Shown piece after piece: positions 1 to 7,632 of a stretch of DNA of 42,380 bases. The translations under genes and the position numbers were made by a program. The number at the start of each line of letters is the position of its first letter. The stretch's first letter is position 1. The notes under the pieces were generated by a model. The model did not search any database. It was not told where the DNA came from and saw only the letters and a program-made list of their open reading frames with translations. The stretch covers positions 1 through 42,380 of the forward strand of contig JAZNXE010000042.1 of assembly GCA_045593725.1 (NCBI GenBank), written 5' to 3'. The DNA is from HGM12713 sp045593725 (GTDB taxonomy: Bacteria > Bacillota > Clostridia > Oscillospirales > CAG-272).

Positions 1-2
1 CA

Positions 3-39
3 GTCAGCTTCGCTGACAGCTCCCTTTACACAAGGGAGC
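3..39. repeat. Double-hairpin palindromic element
   Basis: Two adjacent perfect inverted repeats: GTCAGC/GCTGAC with a TTC loop (3-17), then GCTCCCTT/AAGGGAGC with a 5-nt loop (19-39). There is no T-run and no coding capacity. The sequence resembles short palindromic elements I recall as scattered through gut Clostridia genomes; that resemblance is from memory, and a second copy is not visible in this window. Confidence 0.5.
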
Positions 40-103
40 CTTTGGCACGAGAACATTATGCGCTGACTTTTTTGCTTTCTGCTCGTCGGCAAAGCCTACA
101 TGG

Positions 104-128
104 AACCCCGCCACTATGGCGGGGTTTT
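104..128 (+). terminator. Intrinsic terminator (plus strand)
   Basis: A 9-bp GC-rich stem, AACCCCGCC/GGCGGGGTT, with an ACTAT loop followed by TTTT. It would end a plus-strand transcript entering from left of the window. Positions 1-172 contain no gene, only this terminator, the one at 137-174 and the palindromic element at 3-39. Confidence 0.7.
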
Positions 129-136
129 CGCTATAC

Positions 137-174
137 AAAAAAGACTCATTCGGAAACCGAATGAGTCTTTTTTT
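137..174. terminator. Bidirectional terminator after rluD
   Basis: Perfect 17-bp stem 137-153/157-173 with an AAA loop, A-rich on the left and T-rich on the right, so it can work in both directions. On the minus strand it starts inside the rluD stop codon and closes the division-cluster operon. Confidence 0.85.
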
Positions 175-1165
175 ATTGATATGAATTTAAGATACTTAGA
201 AGCTTTTGGAAATTGTCGGGAAGCTCTACGGAAAACTCCTTTTTTTCCTTTGTAGTGGGGTGCGTAAGTATCAATTTTGAGGCAAACAGACATTGACCGC
301 AAATAAGCGCTTTATGCTTTGCCTCAAAGGGCGTTCCGCCACCTCCGTACACCGTATCTCCCATAAGAGGATGCCCTATGGAGGACATATGAACTCTTAT
401 CTGGTGCGTTCTGCCCGTTTCAAGGCGGCACTCAATATGTGTAAACTGTCCGAAGCGTTCAAGCACTCGCCAGTGAGTGACCGCTTCTCTGCTCCTGTGC
501 TCGGAATCCCTTATTACAGCCATTCTCTTTCTGTCAACGGGATGTCTGCCAATAGGCGCATCGACAGTGCCGCTATCCTCACGGAAGTTACCCCTGACGA
601 TAGCGTGATATATTCTCTCTACTCTGTGGTGCTTTATCTCCTCTGACAAGAACAGATGCGCCCCATCATTTTTTGCCACTACCAGTAGTCCTCCCGTATC
701 CTTGTCTATACGGTGGACTATGCCGGGGCGTATGACTCCGCCTATACCCGAAAGTCCGTCCTTGCAATGATAAAGCAGAGCATTTACCAGCGTCCCCGAG
801 GGATTCCCCGCCGCGGGATGCACTACCATCCCCTCGGGCTTGTTCACGACTATTATATCCTCATCCTCGTAAACGATATCTATGGGAATATCCTCGGGAC
901 ACGCTTCGCAAGCCTCAGGCTCGGGTAACCTCACAAGAAGCACATCTCCCTTGCATATCTTATATTTTTTTTCGAGCTTTACGTTCCCTGTCCCATCAAG
1001 TGACACCTCACCGCTCTCCATAAGCCTTACCGCAGCCGAGCGTGTAAGCTCGCTCTTTTCGGCGATAAAGGCGTCGGCTCTTTTACCTATATCCGCTTCT
1101 GTGGCAACGAGATTCAGAACACGCTCTTCAGAATATTCGTTCTCACAAAAAATATCGTGCTCCAC
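173..1165 (-). CDS. rluD: Large-subunit rRNA pseudouridine synthase, RluD/YlyB type
   Basis: Predicted to isomerise uridines to pseudouridine in 23S rRNA. The 330-residue protein has an N-terminal S4 RNA-binding region (about residues 20-80) and a catalytic domain with HRIDKDTGG, in which D154 is the expected catalytic aspartate; RLETGRTHQIRVH follows. A GTG at 1174 would open the frame three codons earlier, but the ribosome binding site AAGGAGG (1180-1174) sits 8 nt before the GTG at 1165, so I use 1165. It lies 17 nt downstream of lspA, the same order as lspA-ylyB in Bacillus subtilis, and is last in its operon, closed by the terminator at 137-174. Assignment to RluD rather than another RluA-family member rests on the S4 domain plus context. 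Confidence 0.93.
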   Translation of the reverse strand: MEHDIFCENEYSEERVLNLVATEADIGKRADAFIAEKSELTRSAAVRLMESGEVSLDGTGNVKLEKKYKICKGDVLLVRLPEPEACEACPEDIPIDIVYEDEDIIVVNKPEGMVVHPAAGNPSGTLVNALLYHCKDGLSGIGGVIRPGIVHRIDKDTGGLLVVAKNDGAHLFLSEEIKHHRVERIYHAIVRGNFREDSGTVDAPIGRHPVDRKRMAVIRDSEHRSREAVTHWRVLERFGQFTHIECRLETGRTHQIRVHMSSIGHPLMGDTVYGGGGTPFEAKHKALICGQCLFASKLILTHPTTKEKKEFSVELPDNFQKLLSILNSYQ

Positions 1166-1182
1166 CTCCCGCACCTCCTTGC

Positions 1183-1752
1183 TTATTCTTTGGATATATC
1201 GTCCTCCCGCGACTCATTTCCATTGAGAGCCGATTGCTCAAGCTTTTTTGCTTTCTCTGCTTTAGTTTCATCTATAAACGATAAGACGCACCATACCATC
1301 AAGATTCCCGCACCTACGCACACGAAGCTGTCTGCTACGTTGAATACCCACGGCCATATATCGGGGAATGCGCAGAAATCTATAAAATCTATGACCACGT
1401 TTTCTCCTACGGTATGAGGCAAGGTTCCTTTGTAAAGCGTCCTGTCTATCATATTTCCTATACCGCCGCCTATTATCATTGAAAGCGCGGTACATGCCCA
1501 TTTGCTTTCGGGACGGAAAAATATAAGGTAACCAAGCATCAGAATTATTCCCACAGTAGATATAACAAGGAACACCCATCTGTGCTCGTCAAAGCTTCCA
1601 AACGCCGCCCCCGTGTTCTCTACATAGCTAAATCTGAGAACACCCTTTATTATAACAAAAGGCTCTTCTCTGTCAAGAAAAGCTATAACCAACCACTTTG
1701 TAGCTTGGTCCAAGGCTACAACCGCGGCTATTATTATCAACCAGATTGTCAT
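1183..1752 (-). CDS. lspA: Lipoprotein signal peptidase (signal peptidase II)
   Basis: Cleaves signal peptides from diacylglyceryl-modified prolipoproteins in the cytoplasmic membrane. The 189-residue protein has four hydrophobic segments. The family motifs GNxxDR (N100, D103) and FNVAD (D141) are intact; D103 and D141 match the catalytic aspartate pair. A charged C-terminal tail (about residues 163-189) extends past the last membrane segment and makes the protein slightly long for the family. AGAGG precedes the ATG, and the gene begins 9 nt after ylmH. Likely substrates in this window are the lipoproteins at 12017-13744 and 40416 onward. Confidence 0.96.
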   Translation of the reverse strand: MTIWLIIIAAVVALDQATKWLVIAFLDREEPFVIIKGVLRFSYVENTGAAFGSFDEHRWVFLVISTVGIILMLGYLIFFRPESKWACTALSMIIGGGIGNMIDRTLYKGTLPHTVGENVVIDFIDFCAFPDIWPWVFNVADSFVCVGAGILMVWCVLSFIDETKAEKAKKLEQSALNGNESREDDISKE

Positions 1753-1761
1753 ATAAACCTC

Positions 1762-2550
1762 TTATAAAAATTTTTCGGCTTGTAATCTGTACCGCCCCTT
1801 TTTCGTCTTATCCGACACAGACAGTATCCTGAATTTTCCGTACCCTCTCACCGAAACAAGGCAAGGGGGAAATACATCTCTGTCGGGGCGCTCCTCAACG
1901 TCGTAATCAAGCTCCACCGTACCGCCAACAATAGCCTGTCTTGCCTTTTCTCTCGATAGATTACAAACAGCCGCCACCACGCAGTCAAGCCTTGGTGAGG
2001 ATACCGTATCGCTTATTGGCGCGTACTCACGCTTGGGAGCAAAATCCGAGCTTAAAATTATTTTTTCAAGCTTTACCGTGTCCCTTCCCGCCTTTTTCCA
2101 AGAAAGCAGTAAAAAGTCTGTTATTGACTCATCACAAAGCACTATGGCGCTCTGCTCGTCAATCATAATTATATCGCCTATGACGCTTCTCTCTATGCCA
2201 AGGCCAAGCAAAGACCCCATTACGGTTCTGTGGCTGAGCTTTTCAAAGCCGCTTCCCCTCACACTCAAAGCAAATATATGGGAGTTATATCCAAAGTCCT
2301 CTAACGCATGGGCATTCTCTATTCCATCCATATATTCGGGAAGAAGGTAAACTCTTCTCCGCTCAGCACCATTATATCCTCCAAAGCTAAAAAAATTAAC
2401 TCCCTGCCGCTTCAGAAAAGCTTCTGCATAATGAAGCTCCCTTGGCGACAAAAAGGCGCTCATCCCCATTTCACCGCGGACAGCGCGCCCCTTAAGGTCA
2501 TCAAGCCTTGCGTAAAGGCTTTGTATATCTTTATCTTCCATACAACCCAT
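1762..2550 (-). CDS. ylmH: YlmH-type S4-domain RNA-binding protein
   Basis: A 262-residue protein matching the YlmH family found in Gram-positive division clusters. The N-terminal two thirds is the YlmH-specific region (ending with ...RGSGFEKLSHRTVMGSLLGLGIERS in shortened sense), and the C-terminal part from about residue 180 (SPRLDCVVAAVCNLSREKAR) is an S4 RNA-binding domain. The family has been linked to ribosome function and, by gene context, to division. The start is uncertain: ATG at 2550 and ATG at 2541 (MEDKD) are both possible and neither has a strong ribosome binding site. A GC-rich hairpin (2562-2583) lies just upstream. Confidence 0.9.
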   Translation of the reverse strand: MGCMEDKDIQSLYARLDDLKGRAVRGEMGMSAFLSPRELHYAEAFLKRQGVNFFSFGGYNGAERRRVYLLPEYMDGIENAHALEDFGYNSHIFALSVRGSGFEKLSHRTVMGSLLGLGIERSVIGDIIMIDEQSAIVLCDESITDFLLLSWKKAGRDTVKLEKIILSSDFAPKREYAPISDTVSSPRLDCVVAAVCNLSREKARQAIVGGTVELDYDVEERPDRDVFPPCLVSVRGYGKFRILSVSDKTKKGRYRLQAEKFL

Positions 2551-2561
2551 AAATACATATT

Positions 2562-2583
2562 CTGCCGCCGAAAACGGCGGCAG
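2562..2583. other. GC-rich hairpin between sepF and ylmH
   Basis: Perfect 9-bp stem CTGCCGCCG/CGGCGGCAG with a 4-nt loop, lying in the 42-nt gap between the sepF stop and the ylmH start. On the minus-strand RNA it is followed by AATATGTATTT, not a U-run, so it is not a typical terminator. It may stabilise the sepF 3' end or tune ylmH expression. Confidence 0.6.
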
Positions 2584-2592
2584 AAGCTTTTA

Positions 2593-3027
2593 TCAGTCTG
2601 CGGTATTGCCTACCATTGCCTCGATGCTGCTTACGTCAACGTTCTTGGGAGCAACCACCAAAGTAGTCTTACCTACCTTAGTCATCATTCCGCCAACAAC
2701 CTGTATTGCACCCTTGAGGTAGTCTATAACACGTACAGCAAGCTCACGGCTTATTCCGTCCATATTGAGGAGAATAGTATTTCCGTTCATAAGATAGTCG
2801 GTAATTTCACGAGCATCCTCATATTCCTTGGGAGTAATGATCTTAAGCGCAACAGGCGCTGCACTGAAGGAAGGCGCGGGGGCGGCAACGGGCTCGGCGG
2901 GAGCAAGAGGAGTCTGCATAGACTCGTCCATATCCTCTGTCTCGTCCGTATCCGAGTAATTGTCGAAATCGTCGATCTCTACATCATCATCAAAAACATA
3001 CTTAGGCTTTCTCGAAAAAATATTCAT
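2593..3027 (-). CDS. sepF: Cell division protein SepF
   Basis: SepF binds FtsZ and the membrane and helps organise the Z ring. The 144-residue protein has a short N-terminal region (MNIFSRKPK), an acidic and then Pro/Ala-rich linker (about residues 15-58), and a C-terminal SepF domain with DYLMNGNTILLNMDG and a YLKGAIQVVGG stretch. A TTG at 3039 would add four residues, but it overlaps the GGAGG ribosome binding site (3038-3034) that correctly serves the ATG at 3027. It lies 31 nt after yggS, as in the ylmE-ylmF pair of Bacillus subtilis. Confidence 0.95.
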   Translation of the reverse strand: MNIFSRKPKYVFDDDVEIDDFDNYSDTDETEDMDESMQTPLAPAEPVAAPAPSFSAAPVALKIITPKEYEDAREITDYLMNGNTILLNMDGISRELAVRVIDYLKGAIQVVGGMMTKVGKTTLVVAPKNVDVSSIEAMVGNTAD

Positions 3028-3058
3028 CTTATCCTCCAAAATATATAAATATAAATTT

Positions 3059-3751
3059 TTACTTAATAAAAAGGCTTCTGCCTACTCTGACCATATCAGA
3101 GCCACAAGCAATAGCCTCCTCAAAGCTATCACTCATTCCCATAGAAATTATAGGTCTATCTATATTATGCAATTTTTTTGTCCAAATGTCAAGAACTTTG
3201 GCGTAAGTTTGTGCAAAATATTTTAAATAATCCTCTTTTTTCTCACATTTTGGCGCCATAGTCATAAATCCTCGCAGTCTTATGCCCGAAAATTTACTTA
3301 TCTCCAAGCACAGCTCCTCAGCGTCAGAAAGCAAAACTCCACTCTTGCTCTGCTCAGCGCCGCTGTTTATTTCCACCAGCACGTCCATTACCAAGCCGTG
3401 CTTTTTTGCCTGCTTGTCTATCTCTGCCGCAAGCTTTATGGAATCAAGGGAGTGTATCATCTTTACCTTGTCGATTATATATTTCACCTTATTGGTCTGA
3501 AGCGTGCCTATAAAGTGAAATTCCAAGTCAGGGCAATCAATAGCTTGTAAATGCTCCAGCATTTGCTGTACTCTGTTCTCCCCAACCTGTCTTATTCCCA
3601 TTCCGTGATAGAGAAATTCTATCTCCTCGGGAGTAGCGTATTTAACAGCCGCAAGGAGCATAGGCGGTTCTTCTCTCCCCGCCGCCCTGCTGGCATCCTC
3701 TATTCTCTTTTTTATGTCATTGACATTTCTCTCAATATATCCGAAGTCCAT
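3059..3751 (-). CDS. yggS: YggS-family PLP homeostasis protein
   Basis: A PLP-binding, alanine-racemase-like barrel protein (PLPBP/YlmE) of 230 residues, the usual family length. The expected PLP lysine is K37 in LLAAVKYA. HFIGTLQTNK (around residue 79) and the C-terminal SMGMSDSFEEAI and VRVGRSLF stretches are family signatures. It buffers pyridoxal phosphate rather than catalysing a known reaction. Its ATG overlaps the stop of the upstream gene as TAATG, indicating translational coupling. The kinase at 9345-10175 is a second vitamin B6 gene in the window, but not in the same operon. Confidence 0.94.
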   Translation of the reverse strand: MDFGYIERNVNDIKKRIEDASRAAGREEPPMLLAAVKYATPEEIEFLYHGMGIRQVGENRVQQMLEHLQAIDCPDLEFHFIGTLQTNKVKYIIDKVKMIHSLDSIKLAAEIDKQAKKHGLVMDVLVEINSGAEQSKSGVLLSDAEELCLEISKFSGIRLRGFMTMAPKCEKKEDYLKYFAQTYAKVLDIWTKKLHNIDRPIISMGMSDSFEEAIACGSDMVRVGRSLFIK

Positions 3752-4986
3752 TATTCAAGTATCCTTCCGTCAAAGAGATTTTTTCCCTCATAGATTATAA
3801 GCTCATTGACACCCAAGGGAGCGTATCCCTGCTGAGATACCGCCTTCTCAGCCACCAAGCAGTAGTCAGCACTCTGATACACTATTTCCACACATCTGAA
3901 ATGTATCACTCCTCCGCGGCGAACATAGACACCTCTTACACCGTCCACGGTAGCAAGCGCCGAGAGAGGAACGTATATTCCCTTTGCGGATGAAACCTCG
4001 ATTTTTACGCTTTGGCATCTTTCAAGGCTGAAATTCTGGGGCAGCCTGTTGCAGTAAAATACACAAAGCACCTGCTTATGCTCACTTGCCTCCACCTTCT
4101 TTTCAAGTGTCATAGGAAGCACAGTAGAGTTATTCTCCGGAAAGCTTAAATTAAACGTATGCTCAAGCTCAAGCGCAGCCGCGTCCTTGGGTGACAGCGG
4201 CACTACAAACCTCCAGCCACTGCTGTCAGCCATCTTGCCAAAAACCTTTTGAGATACCCTACCGCCGCTGACGTCTAGCTTGGATATCATCTCGTAGAAG
4301 CTTTCCTCGCTTAAGGCTTCAACCGCCGCCGATGTAAACATACCCTCATATCCGTCTGCTGTATAATAAAAGTATCCGCTGGAGGGAGCGTATCCCATAT
4401 CGTACTCTCCCTCAAACATATCCTCTCGCATTTTTTTCATAGATGCCAAGGTTTTACTCACAGTTTCCTCATTATCTGTCATTGTGCTCATACGGTTAAG
4501 GGTCACCATTATCTTCTCTATCTGCGCAGACAATTGTCCCGCTTCCCCGGTAGATAGCATACCCATAAGCTTGTAATATGTATCGTTAGCTTCGTTTCTC
4601 AGCGCCCCCATATCCAAAGGCTCAGTCCCAAGGGCACTCCGCTCAAGCACGGCTATGTGCCTGTCAAGGGCACTTACCATTTCTCTTAGCTGTCCGTCGC
4701 CCTGATAAACGGTAGCAAGCTTTTGCCCTGCCGACACCCTCGCACCGTCGGAAACCTCGTAATCCACCACACCTGTTTTATCTGCGGTAAGGAGGACCTC
4801 ATCCCTGAAGATATATCCACTGCCCCCAACCGTGACAGTATGGGTGGTAACGCCTGCCTCGATAGTCTTTATAGCGTCACCGTTGAAAAGACTCATAAGG
4901 TGATATATGGCGTAAACAACGGCTATGGCAAAGATAAGCCCCATAGCAAGCTTTGACAAAAATGAACTGCTTCTTTTCTTTGCCAT
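3751..4986 (-). CDS. HlyD-like membrane-anchored protein of the sepF cluster
   Basis: A 411-residue protein with one N-terminal membrane segment (about residues 10-31) and a large outside portion. Residues 45-95 (GGSGYIFRDEVLLTADKTG, DGARVSAGQKLATVY) form a biotinyl-lipoyl/barrel-sandwich pattern typical of HlyD-type adaptors; a helical stretch and a beta-rich end follow. No ABC transporter or outer-membrane partner lies nearby, so an efflux role is doubtful. Genes of this kind recur next to yggS-sepF in Clostridia (from memory), suggesting an envelope or division role. The ribosome binding site AAAGGAGGT precedes the ATG. Function unproven. Confidence 0.8.
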   Translation of the reverse strand: MAKKRSSSFLSKLAMGLIFAIAVVYAIYHLMSLFNGDAIKTIEAGVTTHTVTVGGSGYIFRDEVLLTADKTGVVDYEVSDGARVSAGQKLATVYQGDGQLREMVSALDRHIAVLERSALGTEPLDMGALRNEANDTYYKLMGMLSTGEAGQLSAQIEKIMVTLNRMSTMTDNEETVSKTLASMKKMREDMFEGEYDMGYAPSSGYFYYTADGYEGMFTSAAVEALSEESFYEMISKLDVSGGRVSQKVFGKMADSSGWRFVVPLSPKDAAALELEHTFNLSFPENNSTVLPMTLEKKVEASEHKQVLCVFYCNRLPQNFSLERCQSVKIEVSSAKGIYVPLSALATVDGVRGVYVRRGGVIHFRCVEIVYQSADYCLVAEKAVSQQGYAPLGVNELIIYEGKNLFDGRILE

Positions 4987-5040
4987 AGCTACCTCCTTTG
5001 GAACTTATCCTTAATATTCTCAATATATTTTACCACAAAA

Positions 5041-5985
5041 TCAAGTCAGAGAAAAGAGCTTCTCCGTATTATTTACAATCTCTTCAAATGTTTTTCCGTC
5101 AGCGTAAAGCGGCTCAACGTAATCCTTTGACAGGAACCACGTCATCTGCCTTTTGGCATATCTTCTGGTGGCTGTTTTTAAGGTGCTTACCGCATTTTCA
5201 AGGCTGTCATTCCCCGAAATAAATCCTAACAGCTCCTTATAGCCTATCGCCTGCGCCGCCGTTAGATTGCTCTCAAATACGCCCTCATCCATAAGCGCTT
5301 TTGTTTCATCAATCAAGCCCATATCTATCATTTGGTCAACTCGCTTTTCGATACGGCTGTACAACACGCTCCTGTCACTATAAAAAAGTCCCGCTACCCT
5401 GACATCATATACTCCTTCGCTCTGCCTTGAGAGCCTGTCCAGCTCAGATTTCGGCATTCCGCAGGAAAGATATATTTCCATCGCCCGCACAACTCTTTTT
5501 ATATTATTTGGATGTATGGACGCCGCGCTCGCGGGGTCTATCCTCTCAAGCTCTCGGTAAAGCGGCATTATTCCCTCCCGCTCTACTCTGGCATTAAGCT
5601 CCCTACGAAGCTCCGAGGTGTCGTTAACAGGTGCTGAGTTTCCTCCCCTTAGCAGAGCGTCAAGATAAAGTCCCGTCCCTCCGCAGACTATGGGCAGCTT
5701 GCCGCGCGCACTACAATCCTCTATTGCCCTTGTGGCAAGTCGCACGTAATCCTCGCAGGAAAACGGCTCGCTTGGCTCGGCAATATCTATCATATGATGC
5801 CTTACGCGCAAAAGCTCTTCCTCGGAGGGCTTAGCCGTACCTATATTCATTCTCTTGTATATTTGCATAGAATCGCAGGAAATTATCTCCCCACCGTACC
5901 GTGAAGCAACCTCAAGTGCCAAAGCACTCTTGCCGCTTGCCGTCGGTCCTACTATGGCAAATATCTTTATCTTTTCATTATTCAA
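5041..5985 (-). CDS. miaA: tRNA dimethylallyltransferase
   Basis: Transfers a dimethylallyl group to N6 of A37 in tRNAs that read UNN codons. The protein (314 residues) carries the P-loop GPTASGKS (13-20), SCDSMQIYKRMNIGTAKP, the GGTGLYLDAL motif, QAIGYKE and TRRYAKRQMTWF, all MiaA signatures. The longest frame starts at a TTG at 5997; a TTG at 5985 follows a GGGGG run by 5 nt and gives the family-typical start MNNEKIKIFAIVGPTASGKS, so I use 5985. No good ATG exists in frame. It is 54 nt upstream of the HlyD-like gene and about 175 nt downstream of queA. Confidence 0.95.
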   Translation of the reverse strand: MNNEKIKIFAIVGPTASGKSALALEVASRYGGEIISCDSMQIYKRMNIGTAKPSEEELLRVRHHMIDIAEPSEPFSCEDYVRLATRAIEDCSARGKLPIVCGGTGLYLDALLRGGNSAPVNDTSELRRELNARVEREGIMPLYRELERIDPASAASIHPNNIKRVVRAMEIYLSCGMPKSELDRLSRQSEGVYDVRVAGLFYSDRSVLYSRIEKRVDQMIDMGLIDETKALMDEGVFESNLTAAQAIGYKELLGFISGNDSLENAVSTLKTATRRYAKRQMTWFLSKDYVEPLYADGKTFEEIVNNTEKLFSLT

Positions 5986-6068
5986 GTTATCCCCCAATTA
6001 TATGATAATACAATCTACGATGTGTACGGGAAGTAAAAAGCAAAAGCTAATAGTGAAAAGAAACGGTT

Positions 6069-6090
6069 GCTTTTTGCCAAAGCAAAAAGC
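6069..6090. other. Small hairpin upstream of miaA
   Basis: Inverted repeat GCTTTTTG/CAAAAAGC with a 6-nt loop in the queA-miaA gap. It lacks a following T-run on the minus strand. It may be a transcript-processing or pausing structure. Confidence 0.4.
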
Positions 6091-6099
6091 TTCATTTTC

Positions 6100-6138
6100 T
6101 CTTATCTTTTCTCTCTTATCTTTTCTCTCTTATCTTTT
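6100..6138. repeat. 14-bp tandem repeat (2.8 copies)
   Basis: The unit TCTTATCTTTTCTC occurs twice perfectly and a third time for 11 bases, in the queA-miaA spacer. On the transcribed minus strand this is a purine-only-like GAGAAAAGATAAGA array. No coding or clear regulatory role can be read from it. Confidence 0.8.
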
Positions 6139-6142
6139 ATCT

Positions 6143-6173
6143 GTTCATTCAATAAATCCTTTATTGAATGAAC
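6143..6173. other. Perfect 14-bp hairpin at the 3' end of queA
   Basis: Stem GTTCATTCAATAAA/TTTATTGAATGAAC with a TCC loop. It overlaps the queA stop codon (6161-6163) and its last codons. Neither strand has a T-run right after it, so it is a terminator candidate only in a weak sense; protection of the mRNA 3' end is another option. Confidence 0.7.
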
Positions 6174-7234
6174 ATAGCGTCGCCAAAGGAAAAAAATCTG
6201 TATTTTTCATCCACCGCCGTCTTATACGCCGACATTATCTTTTCTTTATCGTAAAACGCCGACACAAGCATAAGCAACGTGCTTTCGGGCAAATGGAAAT
6301 TTGTTATCAGCGCGTCAACCGCCTTAAATTTATACCCCGGATATATAAATATCCCCGTATCTCCCGACATAGGAGGGATACGTCCGTCTTCCTCCGCTAC
6401 ACTTTCAATAGTTCTGCAAGAGGTAGTACCCACACAGATAAGTCTGCCTCCCGCCGCCTTGGCAGAGTTTATAATATTGGCGCTCTCCTCGGATACCGAG
6501 AAAAACTCGGTATGCATTATATGCTCATCTACACGCTCTGCTTTGACGGGGCGAAAGGTGCCAAGCCCCACGTGAAGCATAACGGGAGCTATCTTTACAC
6601 CCTTCGCTCGAATAGCGTCAAGCAGCTCGGGGGTAAAATGCAAGCCCGCGGTAGGTGCCGCCGCAGAGCCTTCCTCACGGGCATATACCGTCTGGTAGCG
6701 CGAATTATCACCAAGCTGCTCGGTTATGTAGGGTGGAAGGGGCATCGTTCCCACAATCGATAACACCTCGTATATATTTGAATATTTGCTTTTGTCATAC
6801 TCAAAACGGATTATTCGGTTGCCCTCCTCAACGATATCCGTAACCTCTGTGCGAAGCATTCCTTCTCCGAACACCGCACGTGAGCCTATTCTCGCTCTTT
6901 TTCCGGGCTTGACCAAGCATTCCCACTCATCAAGCTCGTGCTGGCGAAGAAGCAACAGCTCAAGACGGGCCTCCTCTCTGCCCTCAGCGTGACCGTAAAG
7001 TCTTGCGGGAATTACCTTTGAGTCGTTTATTACAAGCACATCCCCCTCATTGAGATAATCCAGTATATCATAAAAGTGCTTATGCTGTATTTCTCCGCTT
7101 TTTCGGTCTATTACCATAAGCCGTGAGTGGTCACGCTTGTCCGCTGGGTGCTGGGCTATCTGCTCTTGGGGCAGGTCATAATAAAAATCCGATGTCTTAA
7201 GGTCTGTTGGCTTTTTTTCATTGATTATCGTCAT
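6161..7234 (-). CDS. queA: tRNA preQ1(34) S-adenosylmethionine ribosyltransferase-isomerase
   Basis: Adds the ribosyl part of S-adenosylmethionine to preQ1 at tRNA position 34, making epoxyqueuosine. The 357-residue protein starts MTIINEKKPTDLKTSDFYYD and shows LPQEQIAQHPADKRDHSRLM, LNEGDVLVINDSKVIPARL, PTAGLHFTPELL, LHVGLGTFRPV and NFHLPESTLLMLVSAF, all QueA landmarks. A TTG at 7270 opens the frame 12 codons earlier, but AAAGGA lies just before the ATG at 7234. Other queuosine genes are not in the window. It is divergent from the dapA promoter at 7277-7305. Confidence 0.96.
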   Translation of the reverse strand: MTIINEKKPTDLKTSDFYYDLPQEQIAQHPADKRDHSRLMVIDRKSGEIQHKHFYDILDYLNEGDVLVINDSKVIPARLYGHAEGREEARLELLLLRQHELDEWECLVKPGKRARIGSRAVFGEGMLRTEVTDIVEEGNRIIRFEYDKSKYSNIYEVLSIVGTMPLPPYITEQLGDNSRYQTVYAREEGSAAAPTAGLHFTPELLDAIRAKGVKIAPVMLHVGLGTFRPVKAERVDEHIMHTEFFSVSEESANIINSAKAAGGRLICVGTTSCRTIESVAEEDGRIPPMSGDTGIFIYPGYKFKAVDALITNFHLPESTLLMLVSAFYDKEKIMSAYKTAVDEKYRFFSFGDAMFIQ

Positions 7235-7276
7235 AAAAAATCCTTTGCTTTTTGGTGAAAAAATTGTCAAAAGTTA

Positions 7277-7305
7277 TTGACAGGGCAAAAAAGATATGTT
7301 ATCAT
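7277..7305 (+). promoter_or_regulatory. Promoter of the lysine riboswitch-dapA-dapB unit
   Basis: TTGACA (7277-7282), 17-nt spacer, TATCAT (7300-7305). The predicted start near 7312 lies about 17 nt before the riboswitch. Confidence 0.8.
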
Positions 7306-7328
7306 ATCATATAGATACATATAATTAC

Positions 7329-7492
7329 GATAGAGGCGCGTTTTGCAACTGCCGTGAGCCGATGGTCGCCGTGACCGCCAAGGCTCTATGCGAGGGCTTA
7401 ACGCCGAAGATAGAACGCAAACGGCGGCGTTCTGTCTGGTCTGACCGATTCATAGTTGGCAGACTGTCATCATTTTTTGATGGAGAGCTATC
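7329..7492 (+). ncRNA. Lysine riboswitch (L box)
   Basis: The element begins GATAGAGGCGCG and closes with GGAGAGCTATC, so GATAG and CTATC form the basal P1 helix. Inside are GCGAGGGC, then GCCGAAG, GTCTGGTCTGACC and GACTGTCA followed by a CATC/GATG hairpin, in the order seen in the well-known Thermotoga lysine riboswitch (for example GGCGCG, GCCGAAGG and ACTGTCAC...GGAGAGC). Lysine binding should stabilise this fold and allow the terminator at 7551-7574 to form, lowering dapA/dapB transcription. The class call is from sequence recognition, without a covariance-model score. Confidence 0.9.
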
Positions 7493-7550
7493 TGTTAATT
7501 GTCAACTGTAAGGCTGGGAGTATGCTCCTCCTATATTATAGTACAATTTC

Positions 7551-7574
7551 AGCTGGTTTTCAACCGGTTTTTTT
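7551..7574 (+). terminator. Attenuator terminator of the lysine riboswitch
   Basis: An 8-bp stem AGCTGGTT/AACCGGTT with two G-U pairs and a 3-nt loop, running into a 7-T tract. It lies between the aptamer and the dapA ribosome binding site, where the expression platform of an OFF switch should be. The stretch 7493-7550 holds possible antiterminator partners. Confidence 0.8.
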
Positions 7575-7632
7575 GTTTTTATATGATTTCTTTTCAAAAT
7601 TTATTCTTTATCGGGAAAGGAAACTTCAAGCA

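Noticed and set aside
6143..6173. queA terminator
   Set aside because: The stem is perfect but no T-run follows on either strand, so I list it only as a hairpin.
5855..6763. Plus-strand frame of 302 codons opposite queA and the miaA start
   Set aside because: Its peptide is low-quality shadow sequence antisense to the clear QueA motifs, and it runs through the tandem repeat spacer.
7456..7632. N-terminal extension of dapA
   Set aside because: It would translate the riboswitch end and its terminator; the family-length protein starts at 7633 after a ribosome binding site.
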